6,950 nt of DNA from an uncultured Elusimicrobiales bacterium (GTDB lineage Bacteria > Elusimicrobiota > Elusimicrobia > Elusimicrobiales > Elusimicrobiaceae): assembly GCA_905235355.1 (NCBI GenBank), contig CAJOLM010000064.1, positions 517-7,466 of the forward strand, read 5' to 3'. Positions 1 through 6,641 of the stretch are shown in pieces. Below the pieces are notes generated by a model. It had not been told where the DNA came from and made no database searches. It saw only the letters and a program-made list of their open reading frames with translations. Both the position numbers and the translations under genes were made by a program. Position 1 is the first letter of the stretch, and the number at the start of each line of letters is the position of its first letter.

Positions 1-513
1 TTGTCTATGATGAAACTGGGCCGCATTGATGCGGAAACCGTGTGCAATTTCGGCATTGTATCCGGCGGACAAGTGGTAAATGCCGTCATGCCGAAAATTA
101 ACCTAACAGGCGAAGCGCGCAGCTTAAACCCTAAAAAATTGCAAAAACAAATTAAACACATGAAGGATTGTTTTGCCAAAGCTGCCAAAGCATTTACCAA
201 AAAAATAGACGGCAAAGTAGCCCGTCCGGTCATTGATATTCAAACGCCGCGGCGCTATGGTGCATTAAATGTACCGCTTAGTGCTTGGGCGGTAAAACTG
301 ACCTTGGCGGCGGCTAAAAAATACGGGGTCAAGATGAAAGCCGCTTCATCCGGCGGCGGCTGTGATGCCAATGTGTTTAGCAGCCATGGCTTGGTGGCAC
401 CTAATTTGGGGCTAGGTATAGACAACTGCCACACGCCGCAGGAAAGTGTCAATATAAAAGAATTTTCTTTAGGAGCACAAATAGCATTGGAAGTATTGCT
501 AAACTATAAATAA
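1..513 (+). CDS. M20-family metallopeptidase, PepT-like, C-terminal part (5' end outside window)
   Basis: This is the C-terminal part of a zinc-dependent exopeptidase resembling tripeptidase T, probably cytoplasmic and trimming N-terminal residues from imported peptides. Residues 1-75 look like the end of the lid/dimerisation domain, with GRIDAETVCNFGIVSGG and the conserved GEARSL (Arg40). The catalytic domain then resumes, with SSGGGCDAN at 116-124 (most relatives have Ser or Thr where this has Cys121) and CHTPQESV, where His144 fits the last metal ligand. PepT-like proteins are about 360-410 residues, so roughly half is missing, including the first four metal ligands. The TTG at base 1 falls inside the conserved KLGRID region, so it is a Leu codon at the window edge and not the start. 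The stop is one base before the permease ATG. Family is secure; substrate range is inferred. Confidence 0.85.
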   Translation: MSMMKLGRIDAETVCNFGIVSGGQVVNAVMPKINLTGEARSLNPKKLQKQIKHMKDCFAKAAKAFTKKIDGKVARPVIDIQTPRRYGALNVPLSAWAVKLTLAAAKKYGVKMKAASSGGGCDANVFSSHGLVAPNLGLGIDNCHTPQESVNIKEFSLGAQIALEVLLNYK

Positions 514-514
514 T

Positions 515-1543
515 ATGCTGCGCTATATTACCCGAAGACTTCTCTTGTTGCCGTTGGTGGTGCTGGGCGTTACGTTTCTGTTATTCTTTTTAACGCAACG
601 CTTAAGCCCGGAGATGCGCGCGTCCTTGTACATCAAAGACCCGCGGCAAATGGGCTCCTTAGAAGAAGTCATTGAGAAATATGGCCTGCGTGATAATGTG
701 TTTAAGCAATACGGCCGCTGGTTAGGCAGTGCCTTAAGCGGGGATCTGGGATATAGCCAAAGTGCCAATATGCCCGTCGCACAAGCGATTAAAGAATATA
801 TGCCGGCCACTGTGCAACTGGCACTGGTAACGATTATCCTGGTGGTGTTGTCGGGCGTATGGTTTGGTACGCTGTCAGCAGTCAAAAAGGATAAATGGCA
901 GGACGTGCTGGCGCGGCTGATTAGCGTGGGCGGATTTTCGCTGCCGATTTTTGTGCTGGGGCTACTGCTGCTGATGATATTTTACGGCAAGCTGGGGTGG
1001 TTTCCGCCTGGCGGATATTCTATTGGTACTGATGCCATTATCCATTTGCCCACCTTCCACCATTACACGGGATTTTTATTAATAGACTCCCTGCTTAATG
1101 GAAATGTGGGCGTGTTTTGGGATGTGCTCAAACATTTAATTTTGCCGGCGGTTACCTTGTGTATTGGCTCTTTTGCGCTGATGGTGCGCGTAATGCGCTC
1201 GTCTATGTTAGAGGAGCTTAATAAGGACTATGTGCGTACCTCACGGGCCAAAGGGCTGCCGGAGCGTACGGTCATTTACCGGCACGCCGGGAAAAATGCC
1301 ATTATCCCGGTGATTACGCTGGCGGGCATACAATTTATCCGGCTGCTGGGCGGTACGGTAATTGTGGAAACGATTTTTGATTACCCGGGCATTGGACGCT
1401 TTGGCGTAATGGCGGCGCAACAGCTGGATATTGCCGGGATTATGGGTTTTTCGCTCATGGTGGCGGTGCTGTTTGTATTAGGAAATTTATTGTCTGACGT
1501 GCTATACACAGCCGTGGACCCGAGGATTAGACTGCATGACTAA
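515..1543 (+). CDS. dppB: Dipeptide/oligopeptide ABC transporter permease, DppB/OppB type
   Basis: Inner-membrane permease of a Dpp/Opp-type importer, forming half of the translocation channel with the next gene's product. At 342 residues it is close to the usual DppB length. A first membrane helix lies at about 9-29, with further helices near 100-122, 134-157, 206-226, 263-288 and 310-332. The N-terminal YITRRLLLLPLVVLGVTF and GDLGYS (76-81) are typical of the DppB branch. The cytoplasmic EAA loop that contacts the ATPase is at about 233-262, with EELNKDYVRTSRAKGLPE. The start is one base after the peptidase stop (TAATATG) with no evident Shine-Dalgarno sequence, so translation is probably coupled to the upstream gene. 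The symbol is family-level: App, Opp and Nik permeases look similar. The peptidase next door favours a peptide substrate. Confidence 0.9.
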   Translation: MLRYITRRLLLLPLVVLGVTFLLFFLTQRLSPEMRASLYIKDPRQMGSLEEVIEKYGLRDNVFKQYGRWLGSALSGDLGYSQSANMPVAQAIKEYMPATVQLALVTIILVVLSGVWFGTLSAVKKDKWQDVLARLISVGGFSLPIFVLGLLLLMIFYGKLGWFPPGGYSIGTDAIIHLPTFHHYTGFLLIDSLLNGNVGVFWDVLKHLILPAVTLCIGSFALMVRVMRSSMLEELNKDYVRTSRAKGLPERTVIYRHAGKNAIIPVITLAGIQFIRLLGGTVIVETIFDYPGIGRFGVMAAQQLDIAGIMGFSLMVAVLFVLGNLLSDVLYTAVDPRIRLHD

Positions 1544-2405
1544 ACGGATTTGGCAACGCATTTTGCACAACAAAGCTTCTTTAGCGGGCTTTGTGCTGGT
1601 GATGTTTTTTGCGCTGGTGGCACTGCTGGCCCCGGTGTTGGCTCCGTCGCATACAGCAGACCCGTATCAAGTGCCGCAAAGCAGCTATGACATTACCCCG
1701 CAACCGCCCAGCGCGCAGCATCTCTTTGGCACTACCGAGCAACAATATGACCTCTATTACGGGGTAGTATGGGGAACGCGCCTGGCGTTTAAAATCGGGA
1801 TTACGGTCACATTTTTCGCCTTTTTAATTGGCCTGTTATTAGGCAGTGCGGCAGCATATTTTGGCGGTAAAATAGACGAAATTATTATGCGCCTGACGGA
1901 TGTCGTATTTGCCGTGCCGTCACTGGTGCTGGCGATGGTAATTGCTGCTATGCTAGGTCCGGATTTACATAATATGATGATTGCGCTGACGGCGGTGGCA
2001 TGGCCGTCGTATGCGCGTCTGGTACGCGGGGATGTGCTGTCGGTCAAAGAGCGTGACTTTGTGACCGCTTCCAAAGCGTTGGGCGCGCGCGGCCCGCGGC
2101 TGCTGCTAAAGCATATTTTGCCTAACTCTATTTATCCGTCCGTTGTGGTAGCCAGTTTAGATATTGGATATATTGTGCTGACAGCGGCCTCGTTGTCCTT
2201 TTTGGGGTTGGGTGCGCAGCCGGGTACGGCCGATTGGGGCCAATTAATTGCCATGGCGCGCAACTGGGTGCTAGGCAACGGAACGAACACTTTTGCCTAC
2301 TGGTACACCGTCGTAGCACCGGGGAGTGCTATCTTTCTGTTTGTACTGGGTTGGAACCTGCTGGGGGACGGATTTCGCGATATTTTAGACCCGCGCCAGG
2401 GCTGA
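1536..2405 (+). CDS. dppC: Dipeptide/oligopeptide ABC transporter permease, DppC/OppC type
   Basis: Second channel subunit of the same importer, 289 residues, close to the roughly 300 of DppC. An OppC-type N-terminus carries the first helix at about 14-36 and a periplasmic stretch ending in HLFGTTEQQ (62-70). Most relatives have FGTDxxGRD there, so this loop is divergent. Further helices lie near 86-108, 122-142, 145-163, 202-224 and 260-280. The EAA loop is at about 170-200 (VKERDFVTASKALGARGP), and LSFLGLGAQPGTADWGQL (220-237) is a family signature. The ATG overlaps the end of the preceding gene in ATGACTAA, an 8-base overlap typical of coupled subunits. GAGGA at 1522-1526 gives a ribosome binding site 9 bases upstream. 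No ATPase or substrate-binding gene follows, so those partners must be upstream or elsewhere. Confidence 0.9.
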   Translation: MTKRIWQRILHNKASLAGFVLVMFFALVALLAPVLAPSHTADPYQVPQSSYDITPQPPSAQHLFGTTEQQYDLYYGVVWGTRLAFKIGITVTFFAFLIGLLLGSAAAYFGGKIDEIIMRLTDVVFAVPSLVLAMVIAAMLGPDLHNMMIALTAVAWPSYARLVRGDVLSVKERDFVTASKALGARGPRLLLKHILPNSIYPSVVVASLDIGYIVLTAASLSFLGLGAQPGTADWGQLIAMARNWVLGNGTNTFAYWYTVVAPGSAIFLFVLGWNLLGDGFRDILDPRQG

Positions 2406-2412
2406 TATAAGC

Positions 2413-2418
2413 TACAAT
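2413..2418 (+). promoter_or_regulatory. Possible -10 box upstream of the acyl-CoA ligase gene
   Basis: TACAAT in the 50-base gap after the permease stop differs from TATAAT at one position. No convincing -35 element sits 16-18 bases upstream; TTAGAC at 2385-2390 is 22 bases away. It would give the ligase gene its own transcript, but read-through from the permease operon is equally possible, as no terminator hairpin is visible in the gap. Confidence 0.25.
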
Positions 2419-2444
2419 AAAGGTAGAGGATTTTTTATAACCGT

Positions 2445-2449
2445 GAGGT
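2445..2449 (+). promoter_or_regulatory. Ribosome binding site that fixes the acyl-CoA ligase start
   Basis: GAGGT lies 6 bases before the ATG at 2456, which is ideal spacing. The in-frame TTG at 2450 would sit directly against this site and cannot use it, so the ATG is preferred. The site is partly inside a small potential hairpin, AACC (2439-2442) with GGTT (2447-2450) around a GTGA loop. With four base pairs this is too weak to call regulatory. Confidence 0.65.
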
Positions 2450-2455
2450 TTGATT

Positions 2456-4099
2456 ATGATTAGAAGAAAAGATTTGTACACATCTTTAAGTGATAGTGCC
2501 TTCCGCCAGCCGGAAAAGGTGGCTTTGGTGGAAGCGGCTACTGGCAAAAAGGTAACCTATGCCGAACTGCTCATGCAGGTAGACCGCGCCGCAGATATGT
2601 TTTGGGAGCACGGCATCCGCAAGGGTGACCGCGTGGCTGTAGTGCACCGCAATTCTATTGATGTAGTAGTAGCTAATTACGGCTTATATAAAATCGGTGC
2701 CATTTGTATCCCGATGAACTTCATGGTCACCAAGCAAGAAGAAATCCTCTTTATTTTAAATAATGCAGGTGCCAAAGCGTTGGTTACACAAGCTGAATTT
2801 ATCCGCCATTATTTAAAAGCGCAGCCGGAATTGCCGGATCTAAAATATATTTTCTCTACCGACACTATCCCAGAGTCTGCCGCCGATAAACCTTTTGTGC
2901 AATACTTTTGGAAAGAGATTGAAAAATCTACCTTTCACGAAGCAACCGCCGGGGCTTGTGCCCGTACGGAAGATGATGCCTTCATTTTATACACTTCCGG
3001 CACTACCGGGCAGCCTAAAGGCGCTATGGTGACGCATGGCAATTTAGCCAGCAACGTCATTTCCTGTGCGCAGATTTTTAAGATTTCAGATGATGATTGT
3101 TTCTTGTGTCTGCTGCCTATGTTCCACTCTTTTGCGTGGACGACGTGTGTGGTCATCCCGCTGTATCTGAATTTAAAAGTGGTCATTGTGGCAAACGTCA
3201 TGCCAGCTAAAACCTGGCTGTCCGCCATGGGCAGCGAAAACGTTACGCTCATTTTGGCTGTGCCGCAAATTTTGGCGGTGCTGTCTAAAGAAGCTAAAGG
3301 ACTTAAGCAATTATATTTGCGCTTCTGGCCGTTTAAGCATGTGCGCTTTGCTGTTTCCGGCGCGGCGCCTTTGACGCAAGAAATTAAAGACCGCTTTGAA
3401 GAAAAAATCGGCGTCAAGATTTTAGAGGGATATGGCCTGACGGAAACAAGCCCGGTTGTGAGTGTGAATACGGAAGAATTGCAAAAGATTAAATCGGTCG
3501 GCCCGGCTCTTCCGTCGGTAAGCACCATTGTATTAGACGAAGAGGGTAAAGAAGTTGGACGCAATCAGGAAGGGGAATTGTGCGTCAAAGGGCCCAATGT
3601 GTTCCGCGGTTATTTTGGCAATCCGCAAGCCACTAAGGACGCATTTACCAAAGACGGCTGGTTTAAAACAGGCGATATTGTGTCTATTGATGAAGACGGC
3701 TTTATCTTTATTAAAGACCGCAAAAAAGACATGATTATTATCAAAGGGCTCAAGGTATTTTCCGCACAGGTGGAAGCCATTATCAATACCTGCCCCGGGA
3801 TTGCAGAGAGTGCCATTATCGGCGTGCCGGACGGTAAAGGCGGCGAATTTGTGAAATGTTACGCGGTTAAAGAAGAAGGTGCCACGCTAACGGATAATGA
3901 GTTCCGCAAATTCTTAAAGCTGAATTTGGATAATTACAAGCGCCCGCGTGATTTTGAATTTTTAGATAAGCTTCCTAAAAATGCACTTAACAAAGTGCTC
4001 AAACGCAAATTGCGTGAAATGGCTGTAGAAAAAATGAAAGAGCAGGCCGCTGCCGCTGCAGCAGCGGGTACTCCGGCAGATGAGTCGGAGGCCATTTAA
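2456..4099 (+). CDS. Long-chain fatty acid-CoA ligase (AMP-forming), FadD-like
   Basis: ANL-superfamily adenylate-forming enzyme that activates a carboxylic acid, most likely a long- or medium-chain fatty acid, with ATP and then transfers it to CoA. It is probably cytoplasmic or peripheral to the membrane. Numbered from the ATG at 2456 (547 residues, normal length), the phosphate-binding loop YTSGTTGQPKG is at 179-189 and GYGLTETSP at 325-333. GWFKTGD is at 401-407, the hinge DRKKDMIIIKG at 421-431, and PKNALNKVLKRKL at 507-519, with Lys513 the expected adenylation lysine. The stretch after the hinge reads VFSAQVE, where most relatives have a Pro and an acidic residue (xxPxEVE). The C-terminus ends in an Ala-rich tail (EQAAAAAAAGTPADESEAI). 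The next gene starts 3 bases later. An acyl-ACP synthetase or another acid substrate cannot be excluded. Confidence 0.88.
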   Translation: MIRRKDLYTSLSDSAFRQPEKVALVEAATGKKVTYAELLMQVDRAADMFWEHGIRKGDRVAVVHRNSIDVVVANYGLYKIGAICIPMNFMVTKQEEILFILNNAGAKALVTQAEFIRHYLKAQPELPDLKYIFSTDTIPESAADKPFVQYFWKEIEKSTFHEATAGACARTEDDAFILYTSGTTGQPKGAMVTHGNLASNVISCAQIFKISDDDCFLCLLPMFHSFAWTTCVVIPLYLNLKVVIVANVMPAKTWLSAMGSENVTLILAVPQILAVLSKEAKGLKQLYLRFWPFKHVRFAVSGAAPLTQEIKDRFEEKIGVKILEGYGLTETSPVVSVNTEELQKIKSVGPALPSVSTIVLDEEGKEVGRNQEGELCVKGPNVFRGYFGNPQATKDAFTKDGWFKTGDIVSIDEDGFIFIKDRKKDMIIIKGLKVFSAQVEAIINTCPGIAESAIIGVPDGKGGEFVKCYAVKEEGATLTDNEFRKFLKLNLDNYKRPRDFEFLDKLPKNALNKVLKRKLREMAVEKMKEQAAAAAAAGTPADESEAI

Positions 4100-4102
4100 C
4101 GC

Positions 4103-5650
4103 ATGCAAGATATAGCCGGGGTATTGCGCCGCGTCGTACCGGATGCCTATTATGTGGGCGGTGTGGTGCGGGACGCGCTGCTTAAAAAGCCCTCCGGCGA
4201 TATTGATTTAGCCCTTCCCAAAGAACAAGTCAAACCCGCCGCACTGGCACTGGCAAAGGCACTCAAAGCCGCCGTGTTTGAAATGGACGCGGAATTTGGG
4301 GTATGGCGTTTGGTCACGCGCGCCGAAAATCTGCAAATTGACCTAACCGCTTTTCAAGGAAAAAATCTGCGTGAGGACTTGCTGCGGCGCGATTTTACGT
4401 TTAATGCGCTGGCCTATCCGGTTACAGCTCCGCTGACGGTAGAAGTACACACGGCCAAAGGCCAAAAGGCGCAAGTACGTCTGAAAAAATTACAGAAAAA
4501 ATGGTTGGTGGATTTAAAGGGTGGGCTGGCTGATTTAACAGCGCGGCAAATCCGGCTGACTAATCCGCGCGTATTTCAGGACGATCCGCTGCGTATGCTG
4601 CGGGTGTTTCGCCACGCGGCTGAGCTAAAATTTACCATTACACCTGCGGTGCTGAAACAAATGAAAAAGGACGCACCGCTGATTGTGCAAAGCGCGGGCG
4701 AGCGCGTGCAAGAGGAGCTGACGCGTATGTTCCGCACGCCGCGCGCCTATCCGTGCGTGTTGCAAATGGAGCAAACCGGGCTGCTGACAGCTTTATTTCC
4801 TATTTTAGAGGACCAGCGCACCTGTGCGGAGTGTTATTATGGAAAAGGCGGCGTACTCAAACACACACTAAATTGTTTTAAGAGGGAAGAGTGGCTGCTG
4901 GAAAATTTGCAAAAAGCATTTCCGAAATATTACAAAAAGCTTGCGCCGTTTGTGACGGACAAAGCTTTATTTAAAATGGCAGTGCTGCTGCATGATATTG
5001 CCAAACCTTCTACGGCCAAAATGAAGGGGGGACGCTTGCGCTTTTTCTATCACGAGCAGCACGGTGCGCGCATGGCACGCAAATTATTAGATGCGCTGCA
5101 TTACAGCAAGGCAGACAACCGTTTAATTTGCGCCATGATTGGCGAGCATTTGCGCCCGAGCAATTTGGCCAGTAATGATGTGATTACAGACCGCGGAGCC
5201 TATAAATTCTTCCGCGATTTGGGGGATGCCGCTATCCCGATGCTGCTTTTGTGCTGGGCCGATTATACAAGCTATATCTCTGACGCGCAGCTGCGCCGTA
5301 TTTTGCCGCGCAGTGCAGAGCGCGTGATGAGCCTGGAACGGGCCAAACAGACAGCTAATGTCGGCAAGACCTTGCGGCATATGCAGGTGCTTTCACTGCT
5401 GCTAAAGAAATATTTTGAAAGTCCTAAAAAAATTCACCCGACCAAATTAATTGACGGGCGGGACATTATGCAGGCCTTGCAAATTGGCCCGTCACCACTG
5501 GTGGGGGAACTGTTAGAAGCTGTCGCACTAGCGCAAGTGGAAGGGCAGGTGACCGATAAGGCCAGCGCGCTGGCATTTGTAAAAGCACACGCAGCAGCCA
5601 ACGTGCAGAGCGAACAGAAAGCTGCAAAAAACGCGAAACAATTAGTATAA
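4103..5650 (+). CDS. Class II CCA-adding / poly(A) polymerase-type nucleotidyltransferase with HD domain
   Basis: Template-independent RNA nucleotidyltransferase of the class II polymerase beta-like family. It either adds or repairs tRNA 3' CCA or adds poly(A). The head domain has YYVGGVVRD at 16-24 and the metal-binding pair Asp33/Asp35 in GDIDLALP. It is followed by EDLLRRDFTFNA at 91-102 and the neck helix DDPLRMLRVFRHAAEL (about 156-171). An HD phosphohydrolase-type domain follows: LKHTL near 252-256, HDIAKP at 297-302, then HEQHGARMARKLL. At 515 residues it is longer than a minimal CCA enzyme, with a Lys/Ala-rich C-terminus. GGAGG at 4087-4091, inside the end of the ligase gene, is an 11-base-distant ribosome binding site. 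A tRNA gene lacking encoded CCA follows 20 bases after the stop, which fits a CCA role but does not prove it over poly(A) addition. Confidence 0.85.
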   Translation: MQDIAGVLRRVVPDAYYVGGVVRDALLKKPSGDIDLALPKEQVKPAALALAKALKAAVFEMDAEFGVWRLVTRAENLQIDLTAFQGKNLREDLLRRDFTFNALAYPVTAPLTVEVHTAKGQKAQVRLKKLQKKWLVDLKGGLADLTARQIRLTNPRVFQDDPLRMLRVFRHAAELKFTITPAVLKQMKKDAPLIVQSAGERVQEELTRMFRTPRAYPCVLQMEQTGLLTALFPILEDQRTCAECYYGKGGVLKHTLNCFKREEWLLENLQKAFPKYYKKLAPFVTDKALFKMAVLLHDIAKPSTAKMKGGRLRFFYHEQHGARMARKLLDALHYSKADNRLICAMIGEHLRPSNLASNDVITDRGAYKFFRDLGDAAIPMLLLCWADYTSYISDAQLRRILPRSAERVMSLERAKQTANVGKTLRHMQVLSLLLKKYFESPKKIHPTKLIDGRDIMQALQIGPSPLVGELLEAVALAQVEGQVTDKASALAFVKAHAAANVQSEQKAAKNAKQLV

Positions 5651-5651
5651 T
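5622..5651 (+). promoter_or_regulatory. Promoter for the tRNA-Gly gene, overlapping the preceding stop codon
   Basis: A perfect TATAAT at 5646-5651 overlaps the TAA stop (5648-5650) of the nucleotidyltransferase gene. A weak -35 candidate, CTGCAA at 5622-5627, lies 18 bases upstream. Transcription would begin near 5657-5659, leaving a leader of about 13 bases before the mature tRNA, which is a typical arrangement. The -10 match is direct; activity is inferred. Confidence 0.6.
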
Positions 5652-5670
5652 AATAGCGTTACGGATTTAT

Positions 5671-5741
5671 GCGGGCGTGGTTCAATGGTAGAATGGGAGC
5701 TTCCCAAGCTCTAGACGAGGGTTCGATTCCCTTCGCCCGCT
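5671..5741 (+). tRNA. tRNA-Gly, anticodon CCC
   Basis: A complete cloverleaf can be drawn. The acceptor stem GCGGGCG (5671-5677) pairs fully with CGCCCGC (5734-5740). The D arm is GTTC/GAAT around AATGGTA, with one G-T wobble. The anticodon stem GGAGC/GCTCT encloses loop TTCCCAA, giving CCC at 5703-5705. The T arm is GAGGG/CCCTT around TTCGATT. The discriminator at 5741 is T, usual for bacterial tRNA-Gly, and the next bases are TTTTT, so CCA is not encoded. This tRNA reads GGG codons. No terminator separates it from the next coding region. Confidence 0.96.
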
Positions 5742-5746
5742 TTTTT

Positions 5747-5752
5747 AAAGGA
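5747..5752 (+). promoter_or_regulatory. Ribosome binding site in the 16-base gap after the tRNA
   Basis: AAAGGA sits 5 bases before the ATG at 5758 and only 5 bases after the tRNA discriminator. Any mRNA freed by tRNA 3' processing would keep this site in a 16-base leader. Confidence 0.7.
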
Positions 5753-5757
5753 AAACT

Positions 5758-6405
5758 ATGGCAGACGAAAACCAAGAATTAGAAGATCTCGCCGAATTTG
5801 AGGCGAAAACTCCTGCATCCGGCAGCCGCAAGGATTTGTGGCTGTTTCTCATTATTATAGATGTAGTCTTGTTATGCGTGTTTGGCTTTTTCTTATATAA
5901 GAATTTGTCTGCGCGGCTGTTGTCTGCCGGTGCGGAACCTGCGGCGGTGGATGAGCCGGCGGCAGTCGCAGTAGAAGAAATTATCGTGTCTGCAGAGCCG
6001 GTCAAAGAACAGCCTGCTGCCCCTGTTACGGCGCAAGAGCCCGCCCCGGAGGAACCTGCCGCAAAACCGGAAGTGAAACCGGAAGTCAAACAAGAAGCAC
6101 CTGCTGCTAAACCGGCGGTTAAAGAAAATAAAGATAAAAAACAAAGCGTTATCGTAACCGTTAATCCAAAAAGCAATTACCGCCAAGTGACGTTTAAATA
6201 CTTTGGCAATGCCAAAACGGCGGCAGTTGTGAGCGGATTTACCATGGCTAAACCGCGCGCCATGACCAAAAAAGACGGCGTGTGGGAAACGACGCTTGCT
6301 ATTGCTCCGGGCACGTATAAATACTTATACGTCATAGATGGTAAACAAATTACCAACCCGTATGCAGAAACGCAAGACGGCCGCTCGGTCCTAGTAGTAA
6401 AATAA
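5758..6405 (+). CDS. Single-pass membrane protein with AMPK/CBM48-like (glycogen-binding-fold) C-terminal domain
   Basis: Function unknown; 215 residues. A short acidic N-terminus (1-25) leads into one membrane segment at about 27-47 (LWLFLIIIDVVLLCVFGFFLY). It lacks a signal-peptidase site, so it looks like an N-terminal anchor. Residues 55-128 are a Pro/Ala/Glu/Lys/Val-rich linker with repeated KPEVKPEVK units. Residues 131-215 match the early-set beta-sandwich seen in AMPK beta subunits and CBM48: VTFKYFG, VVSGFTMAKPRAMTKKDGVWETTL, APGTYKYLYVIDGK, NPYAETQDGRSVLVV. Both Trp residues that bind glycogen in AMPK beta (in FNNW and DGQW) are replaced here, by Ala164 and Gln197, so sugar binding is doubtful. 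By charge and linker the domain probably faces the periplasm, but orientation is not certain. It probably shares the tRNA transcript and ends at the terminator downstream. Confidence 0.8.
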   Translation: MADENQELEDLAEFEAKTPASGSRKDLWLFLIIIDVVLLCVFGFFLYKNLSARLLSAGAEPAAVDEPAAVAVEEIIVSAEPVKEQPAAPVTAQEPAPEEPAAKPEVKPEVKQEAPAAKPAVKENKDKKQSVIVTVNPKSNYRQVTFKYFGNAKTAAVVSGFTMAKPRAMTKKDGVWETTLAIAPGTYKYLYVIDGKQITNPYAETQDGRSVLVVK

Positions 6406-6420
6406 ACATTTTTGTATTGG

Positions 6421-6451
6421 ACCCCCACTCTAGTGAGTGGGGGTTCTTTTT
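6421..6451 (+). terminator. Strong intrinsic terminator after the CBM48-like gene
   Basis: A perfect 10-bp stem, ACCCCCACTC (6421-6430) with GAGTGGGGGT (6435-6444), encloses loop TAGT and is followed by TCTTTTT. The 3' side is T-rich only on the + strand, so it acts in this direction. It begins 15 bases after the stop codon and closes the tRNA/CBM unit. Confidence 0.93.
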
Positions 6452-6468
6452 GAGTACCTTACAGGACA

Positions 6469-6488
6469 CCCCAGGCGGGAGCCTGGGG
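6469..6488. repeat. Hairpin 1: 8-bp stem, GGGA loop
   Basis: CCCCAGGC (6469-6476) and GCCTGGGG (6481-6488) pair perfectly around GGGA, a GNRA-type tetraloop when read on the + strand. It has the same design as hairpin 4. No T run follows, so it is not a standard terminator. Confidence 0.85.
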
Positions 6489-6499
6489 ATGAATGCAAA

Positions 6500-6567
6500 A
6501 GCCTATATCTTCTTTTCCTTGCATCGACGGTGGGAGTAAATGAAGCAAGGAAAAGAAGATATAGGCT
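6500..6567. repeat. Hairpin 2: 23-bp perfect inverted repeat
   Basis: Arms at 6500-6522 and 6545-6567 are exact reverse complements. The left arm begins AGCCTATATC and ends TTTTCCTTGC. The loop is 22 bases (6523-6544). The left arm is pyrimidine-rich and, unlike its neighbours, only moderately GC-rich. In RNA this would be a long uninterrupted duplex and a plausible RNase III substrate. Confidence 0.92.
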
Positions 6568-6584
6568 GAACAATGAAATTGTTC
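6568..6584. repeat. Hairpin 3: 7-bp stem abutting hairpin 2
   Basis: GAACAAT (6568-6574) and ATTGTTC (6578-6584) pair around GAA. It begins at the base immediately after hairpin 2, so the two stems could stack end to end. It is AT-rich, unlike most of the array. Confidence 0.75.
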
Positions 6585-6597
6585 GAATAGAAAGAAG

Positions 6598-6617
6598 CCC
6601 CGAGCGGGAGCTCGGGG
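6598..6617. repeat. Hairpin 4: 8-bp stem, GGGA loop
   Basis: CCCCGAGC (6598-6605) and GCTCGGGG (6610-6617) pair around GGGA. Stem length, loop and outer CCCC/GGGG match hairpin 1, while the inner four pairs differ. A T6 run lies at 6629-6634, 11 bases after the stem, which is too far for an ordinary intrinsic terminator. Confidence 0.85.
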
Positions 6618-6641
6618 AGTTTCACGTCTTTTTTCGCCGTC

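Noticed and set aside
2431..2436. T6 run after the dppC gene as a terminator
   Set aside because: No stem-loop precedes it.
2935..3564. Long - strand open frame opposite the acyl-CoA ligase gene
   Set aside because: It is antisense to strongly conserved ANL motifs, and its translation shows no family features.
5741..5746. T6 run after the tRNA as a terminator
   Set aside because: The only GC-rich pairing before it is the tRNA acceptor stem, which spans the whole tRNA and is not a compact hairpin. A ribosome binding site and gene follow at once.
5745..6176. Two - strand open frames opposite the CBM48-like gene
   Set aside because: They are low-complexity mirrors of the Pro/Ala/Glu linker, with no supporting start signal or homology.
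6500..6617. Integron attC site or CRISPR repeat
   Set aside because: No GTTRRRY/RYYYAAC pair is present at the arm ends, there is no spaced direct repeat, and each hairpin has a different stem.
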